Part shown: positions 12,444-25,329 of the stretch, piece after piece | Numbering within the stretch: position 1 is the first letter of the stretch | Layout of the letters: each line of letters begins with the position of its first letter | Origin: Cyanophora paradoxa | Taxonomy: Eukaryota; Glaucocystophyceae; Cyanophorales; Cyanophoraceae | Direction of reading: 5' to 3' | Assembly: GCA_004431415.1 (NCBI GenBank) | Contig: QPMI01000059.1 | Coordinates: forward strand, 62,001 to 126,000 | Length of the DNA stretch: 64,000 nucleotides | Position numbers and translations under genes: made by a program | Notes under the pieces: model-generated | Told to the model about the DNA's origin: nothing | Seen by the model: only the letters and a program-made list of their open reading frames with translations | The model's database searches: none

Positions 12444-13925
12444 ATGTCGTCGGCAGCAGGATCGTCAGGATCCGGCGCAGAAGTGAGGTACTGGTGCCAC
12501 GAGTGCCGGAGACACATCAACATTCCGCAGAACACCCCCGAGCCGACCTGCCCGAGGTGCGATTGCCGCGCTGCCGTGACTCAGTCGGATCGACGCCGAT
12601 GCGCGCTTTCCGTTTCCCGCGTACTCCTGTCCTGAGCGCTCCTCAGGTGCAATGGCGGCTTCATAGAAGAGGCGGGCGAGGAGGAAGACGACGCGCAGGA
12701 GCAGCCGGGCGCGGTGCCCTACCCGAACAGCTTTTCATTCCATCTCGGCGGCCCTGGAGGCGCTGGCGGGGACATCTTCGGGGTCTGTCCGCTCCGCGGC
12801 TCGCAAGCGCGCGGTCGCCTGACGCACGCCGACTCTACGCAGCAGCTCCTTCAGTCGGTATTAGGAGCACCTCCACGTCAGTACGGCGCGCCCTCTGGCG
12901 GCGTCCACATGCAGCAGCGAGCAGCGCCTGACGGGGCAGCCGCGGGTCCCGCGAACCCGCACGCGCACCCGCACGGCGAGCCCCAACCGCACGCATTCCA
13001 GCCGCGGCCTCCGACCGACTTCTTAGGGTGCACCTCCTCGCGCCGCTCCGGCTGCCGTGCCCACTCATCCCGCTCTCAGAATCATCAACCAGCTCTTCAA
13101 CGGCCTGGGAATGCCCGGGCAGGGCGGCGGTCCCTTCGGCGGGTTCCCGCCCGGTATGTTCAACATCCCAGGCTTCAGCGTGCAGGTGTGCCCCGCTCTT
13201 CTCCTTTTCTCTTCTTTCTTTCTTGTTCCCCGTGCTCCTTGTGACCTTGGCATGCTTTCAGTATGGAGGCCCCGGCGGCGGCTTCGGGGGACTTGACGAC
13301 GTCATCACGCACATTATGAATACCTACAACGGGTACGCCGCCCGCCTCCGCCCCGGGACGGCGCCCGCATCCTGATTGGACCGCCCCTCTCGGCAGCCCC
13401 GTCGGTACCCCGCCGGCCTCTCGCTCGGCAGTGGACGAGCTCCCTCGGCTAAGCGGCGCCGACCTGGCCCGCCGCAGTGCGCCCCGTACCCGTGTCACCC
13501 TCGCTCCCCCCTTCGTGCCTCACGCGTACCCCCCAGTTGCCCAGGCGAAGGACTCGAAGGTCGAGTGCGCGGTGTGCAAGGACGAGTTTGAAACGGAGGG
13601 CGCCGAAGCGACCGCTGTCGAGCTCGTGCGTATCCCTTGTCCCCCCCCCCGGCGGCCGCTCGTTCCAACCTGTACCCCCCCCCGCAGCCTTGCAAGCACC
13701 TGTACCACTCGGACTGCATCCTACCCTGGTTGCAGCAGGTGCGGGGTACCTCGAGCCCGCAGCCTCGCCGGGCGCTCACGTACCCCGCCCTATGCGCAGC
13801 ACAACTCGTGCCCGGTCTGCCGCTTCGAGCTGAGGACAGACGACCCGGACTACGAGGCGAGGAAAGCGTCGGGGCAGCACCAGCAGGCGGCCGGGGGCCG
13901 CGGGCGGCCGCGGGGCCCCTTCTAG
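12444..13925 (+). CDS. RNF126/RNF115-like RING-H2 E3 ubiquitin ligase, multi-exon
   Basis: The ATG at 12444 opens an N-terminal zinc-ribbon exon with paired cysteines (YWCHEC, then CPRC). It continues in the next exon as 'NGGFIEE', the signature of the RNF126/BCA2 family. Middle exons are Gly/Pro-rich and include 'HIMNTYNG' near 13,315. The RING-H2 is split over three exons: 'VECAVCKDEFETEG' (13,560), 'PCKHLYHSDCILPWLQQ' (13,690) and 'NSCPVCRFEL' (13,810), supplying the expected C-x2-C, C-x-H-x2-H, C-x2-C ligands. Translation ends at 13925. These enzymes transfer ubiquitin and use the N-terminal zinc finger to bind ubiquitin or clients. Introns carry the GTACCCC motif near their ends. Confidence in the family is high; exact splice sites are approximate. 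Confidence 0.85.
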
Positions 13926-14492
13926 GGCCCGCGTCCCTTGCTTTCGAAGATCTCATGAGCAGGCTCCGAAGGCAGAGGCAGCGGGCTCGCGGCTGCACTT
14001 GTACAGTAAGCTAAGCGCGAGGGGCCCGGGCCCGTTGCGTGGGGATGCCAGCGAGCTTAGGAGGAAGCCCCGGGACCGGGGGGGCCCTGGGAGCAATCTT
14101 GAAGGCACAGTACACTGGAAGCAAGCTTAGAAGTTGGACGTTGCGATTCATATTGGACGCTGGACACCGAAACTCCGGCTCGCCTACGCCAGCGCCTACG
14201 CCTCCTAGGCCTCAGGAGGATCTGGAGGCTCGAGCTCCCGCTCGCCTGGGCCTACTTGCCTGGGCCGGGGGTTCGAATCCTTGCCGGAGTCCTTGGCCAT
14301 GGTGGGGGCCTCCTACTTGCACTCCGTGTTAGCGTGTCAGGCCGCCGGGCGGGGGGGCAGAGGCGTAGCGGTTCAAAGCAATTGCAACAATCCATCGGCA
14401 TTGCACTCGCCTGCGCCTATAGCAATGCCGACATTGGACACTGGAACCGCGGCTACTTGCCTAAGCCTAAGCTTACAGCGAAGTGTCCAAGC

Positions 14493-16095
14493 CTACTTGC
14501 ACTCCTTGAAGGTGATGAAGCCGAGCGCGTTCTTCTCCACGCACTCTGAGAGCGCCACCAGCTCGATGTCCAGGCTGCCGGGGCGAAGTCAGAGGCTAGG
14601 CGGAGCAAGGCGGAGCCGCCCCAAACTTCGTAAGCACCTGACGGACTTGTTTCGCTCGGTGGGCTTGGGGTTGAGCTCCGGGGGCAGGATGCTGCGGGCG
14701 CGGGCGCCCCGGCGGGTCAGAAGGCAGTGGAAGCTTAAGTGGCGCGCGGGGCGGCGGTCAGAGCGGTAAGTCTAGAATTATGCTTTGGATTATCGTGGAA
14801 TTGTCGACTGAGCTCTGGCAATTAGGCGCTCTCAGTAAGATTTCAATTGGCGCGTGGCGCCGGGGTGGCGGTCGGGTCGGGGAGGGACGGGAGGGGCGGG
14901 GTCAGGACGGGGCGGGGCGGGCGGGAGGGGAGTGGAGGAGCGGGTGGGGCGAAGAGGAGGAAGAGGGGAGGGAGGGGCAGGGCAGGGCAAGGCGGGCGAA
15001 GCGTGGCGGGGCGTGGCGGGGCGTGACGGGCCGGGGCGGGCGAAGAGGGGCGGGGAGGGGCATGGCGGGCGGGGAGGGCGGGGAGGGGAGGAGAGGGCGG
15101 GGAGGGGCAGGGCGGGGCGGGGAGGGGCGGGAGGGGAGGAGAGGGCGGGGCGGGGAGGGGCGGGAGGGGCGGGGCGGGGAGGGGCGGGGAGGGGCGGGGA
15201 GGGGCGGGGCGGGGTGGGCTTGGGAGGGGGAGGGGCGGGGAGGGGCGGCCGGGGTACGCGCACATGGTCCGCTTGCCGCCGGGCTTCATGCCCTTCACTG
15301 CAATCTCGAGGCCCAGGGGGACCTGATTGGGGGGGGGGGGGGGGGGTAGAAGAGTGAGCGACACGGGTTCGAATCCCGGCGGGAGAAATATCCATTTGGC
15401 TGCGAATACGGATTCGACGTACCTCAGACTTGCCGTACTTGAAGGAGAACGGCTCGCCCTCCTCGGAGCCCTCGCTCAGTCGCACCGTGACGATGGTCTG
15501 CGGGGGTACCATGTCAAGCCCCGGGGGCGGGGCGGGGCGGGGCGCAAAAGCGCTCGCGGGCGGCGAGATAGCGTACCCCCGGATCCATGCTGGGTCCCGA
15601 GGGATCGCCGAGCTTCAAGTCCTTGTACTGCACGTTCCTGGTGGCCGCGGCCGGCGGGAGCGGTCAGTGTGCTGGCGGAGCGAGCTGCACGGCGCGCGGG
15701 GCTGACAGGTCGAGCGTCTTGTAGCCGGAGAGATCCACGTCGGCGCGGGAGGCGCTCGGGGCGGCGAGCGCGGCGGCCGCCGCGAGGACAAGGCCGCGGA
15801 GTGCGCCGCGGCGGCCCAGGGCCTCGTCGTCTGCGGAGGGCACGGTCAGGCGGCACCGACGCGCACAGCTTCGAGGTCTGAGACGTCCAAGCGCCCCGCG
15901 CGCACCGTGCCGGGCCAGGACCTCGAAGCGCGCCGCCGCGGGTGCGTCGGACGCTTTCCGCTGGCTCCGGGAGGCCGAGTGCGAGCCGGCGGACGGCCTC
16001 TGAACGAATTCACTGCACAGCGACCGCGACGGCTGCGCCTGCGGCCTGCAGAGCGGCCGGCTGGCCACGAGGGCGGAGGAAGCGAACGCCGGCAT
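14493..16095 (-). CDS. FKBP-type peptidyl-prolyl isomerase, probably thylakoid-lumenal
   Basis: Exons on the minus strand give an N-terminal presequence from an ATG at 16095 ([15 protein letters not shown]). Next comes a twin-arginine plus hydrophobic stretch ending in Ala residues ([17 protein letters not shown], then SASRAD), as in Tat-routed thylakoid-lumen proteins. The FKBP core follows: '[14 protein letters not shown]' (15,630), '[10 protein letters not shown]' (15,440), '[18 protein letters not shown]' (15,300) and a C-terminal exon ending '[15 protein letters not shown]' with the stop at 14493-14495. FKBPs catalyse proline cis-trans isomerisation during folding. The enormous G-rich block at 14,850-15,250 is an intron. 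Compartment is inferred from the presequence. Confidence 0.75.
14850..15250. repeat. Purine-rich GGGGC/GGGGA low-complexity intron block
   Basis: About 400 bp of degenerate GGGGCGGGGA repeats lie within an intron of the FKBP gene. The long open frames on both strands over it are artefacts of composition. The G-rich strand could form G-quadruplexes. Confidence 0.8.
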
Positions 16096-16565
16096 CTGCG
16101 CGAGCGCGGCTTCGAATAAGCTAGCTGGTTGTACAGAGCAACGCGGCCGCGCGTCGCAATTCAACCGCACCAGACGAGAGTTGATTCGCTGTCCTCAGGC
16201 TGTACCCGGGTCGACCCGGGCCAACTCGCCCTTCTTTACAGCCGGAACCACCGAGGACGCTCAGCGGCATCGCAAATCTCATCAGGAATCCGGTGAGAGC
16301 ATCAGCGGAGCCACGAGAGTGTTGACGTGGCGCTCGGATCTTGGGCAGCGGAGACGGCTTTGCCCTCTCAGCGCACGTACTCAGCGACCGCTCGCTGCGG
16401 CCTTTGGGAGGAGCGTCCACGGCGCAGCGCGTGGGAACGCGGAGTCGGAGCCGCATGTGCAGTCGAAGTCACGCGTACGGTGCCCCGGCCGCGGCAGACC
16501 TAGCGCGAGCGTTGTGATCGAATACCGCCAGCGTGCATGTGCCTCGATATCTAGAGCTTGGATAC

Positions 16566-19251
16566 ATGGCCCGCGCTGGAGGCGCTTGCGGCCGGCTTCC
16601 ACGGCGCCTGCGGTCGCGGCAGGCGCCGTTCCTCCGAGGCCTGGGCCTCCTGGCCGCGCTTGCAGGTGCTCGGCGTCCCCCGAGCGCTCTTTTAGCCCCT
16701 TCTTCAACGTTGACTCTTGACGCAGTGGCGGCGGCTGCGCTCGACGGCGAGACCACGCGTCTGCTAGAGCTTCCGACGGGCGTGGGCCACGGGCTCGGAG
16801 CGTGCGTCCCGCGCCCTGCGCCGCCTTCGTATTCAGCCCGGCGCTCGAGCTCGCTAACGCCAGCGCTCCCCTCGTCCGCAGAATCTGCGCCGACCAGTCG
16901 TACGCGCTCCTCGCGCGCACGAATTCGATCTTCAGGTACGACTTCCACACGGGGGCCCTGGATCCATTCTCCGGCGATCCCGCCGGCTCCGCTGGGTACG
17001 GCGACGGCATCGGTGCGTCCCGGGTACCCCCCCTATCCCACGCTCCCGTGCTCAAGCCCCGCGCGCCCGGGCCCCTTTCTCAGGCACTGCTGCTCGCTTC
17101 AACGGGATTAAGGTCCGTCCTTTTCTCCAGTCTAAGCTCGCTGATCATGACAAGTTCCGCTGAACTCGAAGACGCTTCTTCGTTCGCAGAGCATCGTTCT
17201 CGACGATTCGTGCAGGTTCCTGTTCGTCGCGGACCACTACAACCACCGGGTCCGCCGCGTCAACACGGCGACGCGTGCGCCCCCCCCCCCTTACCCCCGT
17301 CCCCCCTCCCCCCCTCCTCCCTCTCCCCCCCCCCCAATCGATATCGTCGCCTGGAGCGTTTTCCCTAATAAAAAATACCTGTACCCCGCAGGTCAATCGA
17401 CCACGTACGCCGGCAACGGCACGGTCCTCGTACCCCACGTCTCCGGCAACCCCGCCATCTTCTCGCCGCTCTCGTACCCCAAGGCCCTCGTCCGTCCCCC
17501 GATCGCGATTGAATTTTCGAAATTTCAAGCGCGACCACTGAAATCCTCTGAACTCTAACCTTCTCAGGGATTCTCCCTTGATTACAGACTCATGTACGTG
17601 GGGGCGGCGCAGCAGCTCCTCTCGATCGACACGAAGTCCCCCTGTAAGCCGTCGCGATCGCTTCGTCGCGATCGTCGCTCTCTGACAGCGTACCCCGCGT
17701 GCAGCCCGAACGATGACGGTCGAGGCGGGCGTCTACGATACCGTACCCTCCTCGGCCCCGCCCATGGGCGACGGCGCCGGCGCTGCCGCGAACCTGGGTT
17801 CGAATCCTCGCGCCGCCCCTCTCGCTCGAGCTCTGGATTCCTTTACTTGCTTGAGCCTCGAATTCACTCGCCCCCTTCCAGACGCCGACGCGATCGTCCC
17901 TCTGGCTTCAGACGAGGTCCTCTTCGCGGAGTACCTCACCGGCCGCGTCCGCCGCTTCCACCAGCCCTCCAGTGCGCTCTTAATATATACTGCATTATAA
18001 AATTTGTGCGGCCTTAAGCTTCAAAGTTAAAGATGTTTAATTTGTCGCCCGTCTAGCTATGATAGATCTCAGATGTAATAGGTTCCACCAGCCCTCCAGT
18101 GCGCTCTAGATCTAGATCTCCGCTGGCGCTCGAGCCGAAGTGCTAGCACTCAATATTACGAATTTTTGCGGCCTTCAAATGAAAAATGTTTGTTGCTCGC
18201 GGCCGTCTAGATTTTAGATCGCGGCACACGTATACTAGTACTAGTAATATTCCGCATGTTTCGCGGCCGCCCTGACGGGCGGTCTTATAATTAACACATA
18301 AATCGATGCAGAGCTCGTGTCGACGGCGGCGGGCCAGTTCGGGCAGTACGCCACAACGGTGGACGGCACGGGCACGAACGCGTGCGCCTCTTCCCCCCCC
18401 CTTTCCCCTCCCCCCCTCCCCCCCCTCCCCCCCTCCCCCCCCTCCCTTCCCCGCCCAGTGCACGCGCTTAAGAGCGCATCCGGCTCCGCCGCAGGATTCT
18501 GACTCAGATACGTGGCGGGATGGCGTTCGATCCTTACACCCAGACGGTCCGCTGCTAGCGAAACATGATAATGACGTTCTAACAAACGATATTGATCGAT
18601 CGTGCGTGAGTTCATATTTATTTGCTCAGGTCTACATTTCGAACAAGGACACGGCGGCCCCGGGGACGCCCCCCACCAGGATCCGGCGCATCACCTTCCC
18701 AGGCGGTGCGATCTTTAAATTTCCTTGTCAAATCCAAATCCGGCGCCGAGCTAGTCTGAGACGTTCCGGCTACACGTAGCCTATTGGATAGGATGCGCGT
18801 CTTTCGTGACAACTAGCCCGTGTTCCCTCTCAGATCCACCCTTTTCACGATCGCGCGCGCAGACCCGCCGGTCCTGACCGTGAGCACCGTGCCGCTGACG
18901 CCGGCGCCGGCGCCGGGCCGCGGGCTCCTGCCCGTGAACGCGACACTGGCGGACGGCGTCCTCCTCGATTTTGCTAGGTGCGCGTGCGAGAACCCAATTC
19001 GATTGCAAACCAAATTATTAAAGCACACGTCTCATTCATTGTTGTTATTATTGTCAAGGCTTTAATTCGACCGCTGGTTTAACGTTTGAATTCGTTGCAG
19101 GAAGCGCCTGCTCCTGACGACGGACGAGGGGGTGTACGCTGTTTCCTTCGACGTTCCCGTACCCGCCCGCGTGGCGTTATTCTCCGGCGGGGCCCTCACA
19201 ATCGAAGGGGGCGCAAGCATCTGCGTGGGGGGCGCCGGCGCCCCCTGCTAG
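16566..19251 (+). CDS. NHL-type beta-propeller protein, multi-exon
   Basis: A plus-strand gene is made of short exons with propeller-blade text: 'LDAVAAAALDGETTRLLELP' (16,720), 'YALLARTNSIFRYDFHTG' (16,910), 'RFLFVADHYNHRVRRVN' (17,210, the clearest NHL blade), 'TTYAGNGTVLV' (17,400), 'LMYVGAAQQLLSIDT' (17,590), 'VLFAEYLTGRVRRFHQ' (17,920) and 'VYISNKDTAAPG' (18,640). The last exon, ending at TAG 19249-19251, starts 'RLLLTTDEGVYAVSF'. NHL propellers are protein- or ligand-binding scaffolds and have no assigned enzyme activity here. The ATG at 16566 is the first plausible start and precedes an Arg/Leu-rich stretch; an upstream exon cannot be excluded. Confidence 0.6.
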
Positions 19252-20055
19252 CTATATATAGCAGCTCGGATTTCGCGCGCAGAGCCCTCTTCTAATAGCA
19301 AATTTTCCGTGGTTTACAGCGGTTCCGCTTAGTTTGTCTCTTTTTTGAGAGTTTCCTTCGTATACGTAGATGTGGCTCGCGTACGGCTGATTGACTAGTA
19401 TATCGATATTATTGTCGGTCCTGTCTTGTATCAGTTAGCTGATTGATTATAATTAGTATATCGATATTATTGTTGGTCCTGTCTTGTATTAGTTAGCTAT
19501 GCTGCAAGTTATTTGTCTTATCTTTCTTCGTGCTCTTGTCTTAGTTATTTTGCTTTTTTGTCTTTATGCCCCCTGGGCAGCCCCCGCAGTGCTGGTGTCT
19601 AGAGACTGTGGCCGGTAATTCACCAAAAAAAAGTAATTAGCTATGCTACGAGCAGATGGCAGCGTATTCCTTTGCAATCGCTTCTGTTCCTTCCCTTCCG
19701 TTCTTCTGTTCTGTCCGTCGCCGTCTCTGACTGGGCTTAAGCTTGCGATTTTAAATGGGATTGGAGCACACCGCCGCGGCGCGGCTGCAGCTGCCTTGCA
19801 ATATTAATATGCAATACAATATATATAGCCCCCGGGCCCCGGGGCTTAATTCCCCAAAGAAATCTTATGGATCGTTGAATGCATTTATTATCTTTGACAT
19901 ATCGATATCTTTATGTTGCACCATTTGACTTCACATAAATTGACGAAAAAGAATTCGAAAGCGAAAACGATAGCTAGCGCTGTTTATTATTACTCTTTAG
20001 TACTCTTTTCTGCCGCCGGGCCGCTAGCGCTGCCGGCCCAGTGCCCGGGCTACTT
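19252..20055. other. Intergenic spacer between convergent host genes
   Basis: This AT-rich spacer lies between the ends of two convergent genes. It contains a local duplication (the ATTAGTATATCGATATTATTG segment, split here, near 19,394 and 19,455). No coding or RNA gene is evident. Confidence 0.6.
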
Positions 20056-22854
20056 CTAGTAGCGGCGGGCGAAGAAGAGCGCCGCGACGGCCGCGAGGGA
20101 CGCCGCCAGGGCCGACGCCGCGACCTGGAAGGCGGCGGAGCCGGCCGCGTTGAGGCCGGGGACGCCGAGGGTGCTGCCGCCCGCCAGCAGCGCGAACTGC
20201 GAAAGTTCGACGGTTAGAGTCGGGCTCAGGAATGGTCGAGCTTGGACGGATGTGCGCGGACCGCGGTGAGGTGGGTGCAGGTGGCGGTGTAGGTGCCGGC
20301 GGTGGTGGAGGACTGGGTCGGGGCGGAGCAGCCCTCGGTCTTCCACTCCTTGGCGAACTCGTCGAACCAGCGGAGCTGCACGCTCTGGCCCGTGGCGACG
20401 GAGCCCGAGGCGGGGATCTCGAACTGGATGCCGCCGGGGAACTCCTTGAGCGGGCCGGTGAGCGTCGAGGCGGTGACCTCGTAGACGGCGGAGAGCATCT
20501 TGAAGCCGGAGGGCGGGGCCGTGAAGCCCGAGGCCGCGGGGAGGGCCACCATCGCCTGCGGACGCGTCGTGCGGTTAGAATTATAGCCGGCGAGACAATT
20601 TTAATGTTTTACATAATACAGCAGACCTGGAAATCGCCTCCAGCGTTCGCGTTGGCGGGGAAGGTAATCTGCGACAGAACATTTATTAATTAGAATACGT
20701 CGACGCTCAAATAAAACGTATCCGATCAAAAGCACAACGCACCACTACGTCGCGGGACGCGCCGGCGGGGCGGACGCGGAGCGAGCGGGACTGCGCCTGG
20801 CCGGCCTTGGCCGGGCAGACCTTGAAGCTGTACGGGGTCGAGTCGGTGGCCGCGCGGTTCGGGTTCTGGTTGCCGCAGCTCGTCGTGTTGCTGCTCAGCG
20901 TGATCTGCGCGGCGCGTTCATATATAATTAAATGTATCCATAACTTAAACCTTAAGGTCTTTTAAGCTTTCGGACCTTGGCGGAGACGTCGGCGAGGGCC
21001 CTCTGGGTCTCCTGGCGGACGCTGGCGGCCACGGAGGACGACGGCGGGAGGGCCGCCACGAGGCCGGCGAGGCTCTCCTGCAGCGCCTGCGCGAAAGCAA
21101 AAGTTTAGAACCGTCCAACGTGCGCCCACCCCCGTCCAAGCGGCATGAACTCACCGCAGCGTTGACGCCGGGAGTGGTGGCGAGGTTCTTGAATATTCGA
21201 GTGCGGGTTAGCTCGCAAAGAAAGAAAAGAAGAAAAGAAAAGAAATATAATATATACTCATATAAATATTGCAAAGAAAAGAAGAGGAACAAGTACGCAA
21301 TAATTATAATGCCGCTCACCGGGTTCTCCCTGATGACCTTGAGGAGGAGCTGCGTGCCCTGGATCGCCGCGGATTCCTGGATCCCGTGTAAGCGGCGCTG
21401 AAATTAAAGTATTGAAGAGAACGGCATTGGACGGACGGAGAGGGCGCCGGTCTTGAAGGCGACGGGGGCGACGGACGAGAAGAAGTTCACGAGGGCGCCG
21501 GCGGTCTGATGACCGAAGTACGATTTTAGAACAAATGGGCGCGTTACTTCGAAGGAAGCGCACGGCAGCGTCCTTGAGGTCGACGCCGGACTTGGCCGCC
21601 TCCGTCGTCACGGTCTGCAGGCGTCCGCGGAATGAGATTATAATTACTTACATATAATTGTAGTTTTAGACAGACAGACCGTCATGGCGGTGGAGAGGGC
21701 GCCGGAGAGCTTGGAGAGCAGGTCGGCGTTCGTCTGGCGGAGGGTGCGGCGGAGGGCGGTGCCGGTGGCCTTCGTGTAGTAGTCCGTGAGGGACTTGATC
21801 AGGGCGCGGATCAAGCCCAGCTTTTCCTTGAATTCCTTGGTTGTGTCCTGCACACACGTGCGCGATAAAAATGCCGTGAGCTCGCGAATGTCGAGCATGA
21901 TGTATTTCAGATCATGCAAGCTAGCTGATGCCGCGCACCGCAACGATCTTAGCCATCTCCTGGTTGAACGTGGCGAGCATGTCCTGTCGAGATCGGGCTT
22001 CGCCATCAGCCTTCATGATCACACGCGTTTCTCGCAAATGGTTTGATCATGAAGATCTAGAGTTACATTCAATATTAATATATACTAGCAATGATAATGA
22101 TATATTATATTCAAACGGACGTCGATGATAATAGCAATTAGAAATGCAAAGCTTAGTTTGGGCAATTGCAATTCGCATCGACTTTCGAAGCATCGGCGCA
22201 CATCGAACTGGGCGGCGGGCGGCTTGGACGAGTCGACGACGGGCGTGACGGTGATGGCGTTCGGGATGGCGAAGGTCGCCGAGAGGCCGTTCGGGTCCTT
22301 GACCTTGACCGTGAGCGACGTCGTAACCGATCCACTGGAGCTCGAGCTCTGTGGGTGATCCCGAAATAAATTTGCGAGTGTGAATCGCCAAGCATGCGCA
22401 GGGACACAGTATTAATGCGCAAATAGCTGTAGTGCGCTCACAGCAGGGAAGTAGAAGCCGAAAGTCGCGTCCCGAGAGTCGAGGGCGAGATCACCGGTGT
22501 AGCCCGTGCCGGTGACGGAGTATCTGCAAGTGCGCAGTGTAGAATGTAATCAGAAATTTAATTTCGTCATGCAATTAATGTTGCAGTGCGAGATATTGAC
22601 GCACGTGAGGGGGAAGGCGCTCGCGCCCCAGCCAGTGCATGTCACCTAGATCGCAAAGTCAAATTTAAACTACAGTTTATGTTTACGCAATTAAATATAT
22701 GCGTACCGTGATCTCTTCGACGGCAGCCTTGACGGTGGCGGGAGAGGCGGTGCAAGAGCCGCCGCTGGGCGGGTTGCCGGCCGAGACCTTCGGCAGCTCG
22801 GGGGTGGGCGTCGGGGCCGGCGTGCCGCTGGTACCGGTGGCAGGGGTGCCGCTT

Positions 22855-22886
<32 letters not shown>

Positions 22887-25329
22887 CGCGGCCGCGCCCG
22901 GGGTGGGCGCCGGGGCGTCGAGGTTCGTGCCGGGAGTGCCGGGAGTGCCGGGGTTCGCGCCCGGGTCGGAGGTGGCCGGCGGCGTCGTTGGCGCGGGCGT
23001 GGGGGCCTCCGTGGGGCTCGGCGAGGGCGTCGCGCTCGGCGTGGCAGACGGGCTCGGCGTCGGGCTCGGTGTAGCAATGACGGCTAAGCAGAAATAGCGA
23101 TTCAGATTTCGAAGCAGCGCGTTAACTCATTATATTTGGTACTCAGAGCTAGCGCACGACATGTAGCGTCACCAGCCCACGTTTTCGCTGATTCGAGGTC
23201 ATGATCAGTGCAAATGCATTCATGGTCAAAATTCAGATCTAGATAAATCAAATTTGCCAAATTAATGTACCTCTTGCTGTGAAAGTGACAGGCGCCGACG
23301 GCATCTGCCACTTCACGTCTACGACAAAGGCGTACTGGACTCCCTTACACGCGTTGAATGTAATCGACTCGCCATTTCCGCAGCTTTTGGTGGCGTCCGT
23401 CAATGTGGCGCCGGTCAAAGTGAGAGCTGGATTCGGGCCAATGTCTGTAATGCACGAGATCAAGCAAGGGATTCCAAAGTGCAACATAGGCTAGGGGCAG
23501 CTGCATTTTGTCTTACCTTTGAAATCAATCAGGCCAGTTTTGGTAATTCGATTGTTAGCCTTGTCGAGATTCGCGCAAAGTTCCTTGGCATTAAACACGT
23601 AGAGATAAGAATCAAAAGACTCGTCATTGTTGCTCCCGTCGTAGGAGCGGCCGCCGCAAGTACTAATAGTAAGTGTCCTGACAGTTTGAACAACGGTATA
23701 TGAGTTACGAAGAATGAAAAAGAGCGAAGTGATAAAAAGCGGAATCTCGAACGTGTGCTCCGAAGGTGTGTAGTAAAAGTAGCGCTCGCCAGTATTGAAG
23801 CTGGGTCCATCGTTTGTGGTACTAGTCGAAGTCCGGCCGAACGTAGTTGGAATCGCCGCGACCCCCGAGACGGTTGCCGGGGTGCCCGTATATCCGGTGG
23901 GCCACCAGCGGATCAAATTTGCGCTAGCAGCATCGAGAGACCCGAGGTCTGCGGTATTACGCATGTTGGATGGATCGACTAGGGACATCCTGAACGCGTA
24001 GCCCGCGGGGATTTTGTCGCCGATTGTCGGCGTAATGTCCGACGAGGGGATTTCGAGCGCTCGGAAGTAAGTGCTCCAAAGCGTCGCGTCCTCGCACTTC
24101 TCCGCAACTGCTGTCGTTGTGTTGGTCGGGCAGTCGCATGTGCTGCAGTCCATGTACTGAAATCGAAGTTCATTATAATATGTGAATTTCGATTGAAGTC
24201 TAATCTAAATTACGAAACGCCGCACCTCGATACTGGCCTCCTTGATGAAAAACGTAGTTTCGGCGCCGCTAACTCTGTTCGCGAAGTACGTCCACAGCGT
24301 AACATGCTCGTTTGCAGCTACAGGGTTGATCCCAGAAGCGCCTTTGATGTCGACTTCGTGCCTTGAATTTCACAAGGGATGATGATGTCAGAACTCGAAT
24401 TTTGAATTTCCAAACAAATCATATAGGTTCTGAAAAATTAAATGTGCACATTTCATAGGCAGGGTCGAATGAGTTCTGTGATGAGTCGAACGATACGAGA
24501 CCTTGGACAGTTGCTGAGAACGTCGGCGAGCCCGCGGTGACGGTGGGGGCGTCGGTAGGAGCCGATGCACTCTTCCTCGCGAAGAAGGCGAAGAATGCCG
24601 TGGCGTCATCAGGGGCGCTCGAAGAAGTACCGCCACTGCGTGCAATTCGAAATCTCTGCGAATCGATCGCGATATCGTTGGAGCTGATCAACACCCCAAC
24701 TGCAGAGTAAAATACAGCATAATATTATAATCAAACAATGAACACACCGCCTTGCACGCGTACACTTGCTTGGTCGCCTTTGTTGTGAATCCGACGTAGA
24801 GCTTCTTCGCAACCGCCCATCGGACCGGAGACTGCACGTTGGAAGCAATGCCGGTGTAGAAACCTTGGAAGTCGATGCCGCCGGCGTAGGTAGTGCACGC
24901 GGCGGAAGTGGTGGTGGAGCACGCCGTCTTGAAGGCGCCACTCTCCGCCGAGTCAATATTTCTGGTACCGGTCGTACGCGCGCGCACACGCTTTAGCTTG
25001 ATAGATAGAGGCGAGCATATGCATGCGCACACCAAAACAACTCACACGCGGATCCGGTCGCGCGGATTGCTGTCGAGAACGAGCTTCGAGGTCGCTTGTG
25101 GCTTCACCATGTCCACTCCGACCGCCATAGTCTCATCGGACGAGATGCCGACGGGCGCAGTGTTCCCAGAATTCCATGTGCCATCGAAGTTGACCTTCGC
25201 CGAGGCCGCGGAGGCGAGATCCGCGCTGAAGCCGACGAGCAGCGCGATGGCGACAAGAACGAACGGCGATGCTGCAAGCGGCCGGCGGCAGCTGCGCATG
25301 CAGGCGATGGTCGCCCTGGACGCTGCCAT
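20056..25329 (-). CDS. Secreted single-pass membrane protein with REJ-like and GPS modules, multi-exon
   Basis: The ATG at 25329 starts a signal peptide (FVLVAIALLVGFSADLASA). About 15-20 exons follow, many under 100 bp. Near 23,085-22,705 is a Thr/Pro-rich linker with an (SG)n hexanucleotide run. It is followed by 'NPPSGGSC', 'VTCTGWGASAFPLTYRYSV' and 'LTVKVKDPNGLSA', the pattern of a REJ domain. Near the C-terminus, 'WKTEGC' with 'TATCTHLTA' spliced to 'FALLAGG' matches a GPS autoproteolysis motif. A final hydrophobic helix and a short basic tail (FFARRY) end at 20056. REJ plus GPS occurs in polycystin-1-like and adhesion-type surface proteins; only one terminal helix is visible here. The outer viral element begins about 200 bp upstream of its ATG. 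Confidence 0.65.

Noticed and set aside
14832-15512. Long Pro-rich or Gly/Arg-rich open frames
   Set aside because: They arise from the purine-rich repeat; the real coding pieces here are the flanking FKBP exons.
14256-17812. Three tRNA T-arm-like motifs (GGGTTCGAATCC) near 14,271, 15,364 and 17,799
   Set aside because: No matching acceptor stem, D-arm or anticodon arm could be found upstream at the right distance. They may be remnants of tRNA-derived SINEs but are not tRNA genes.
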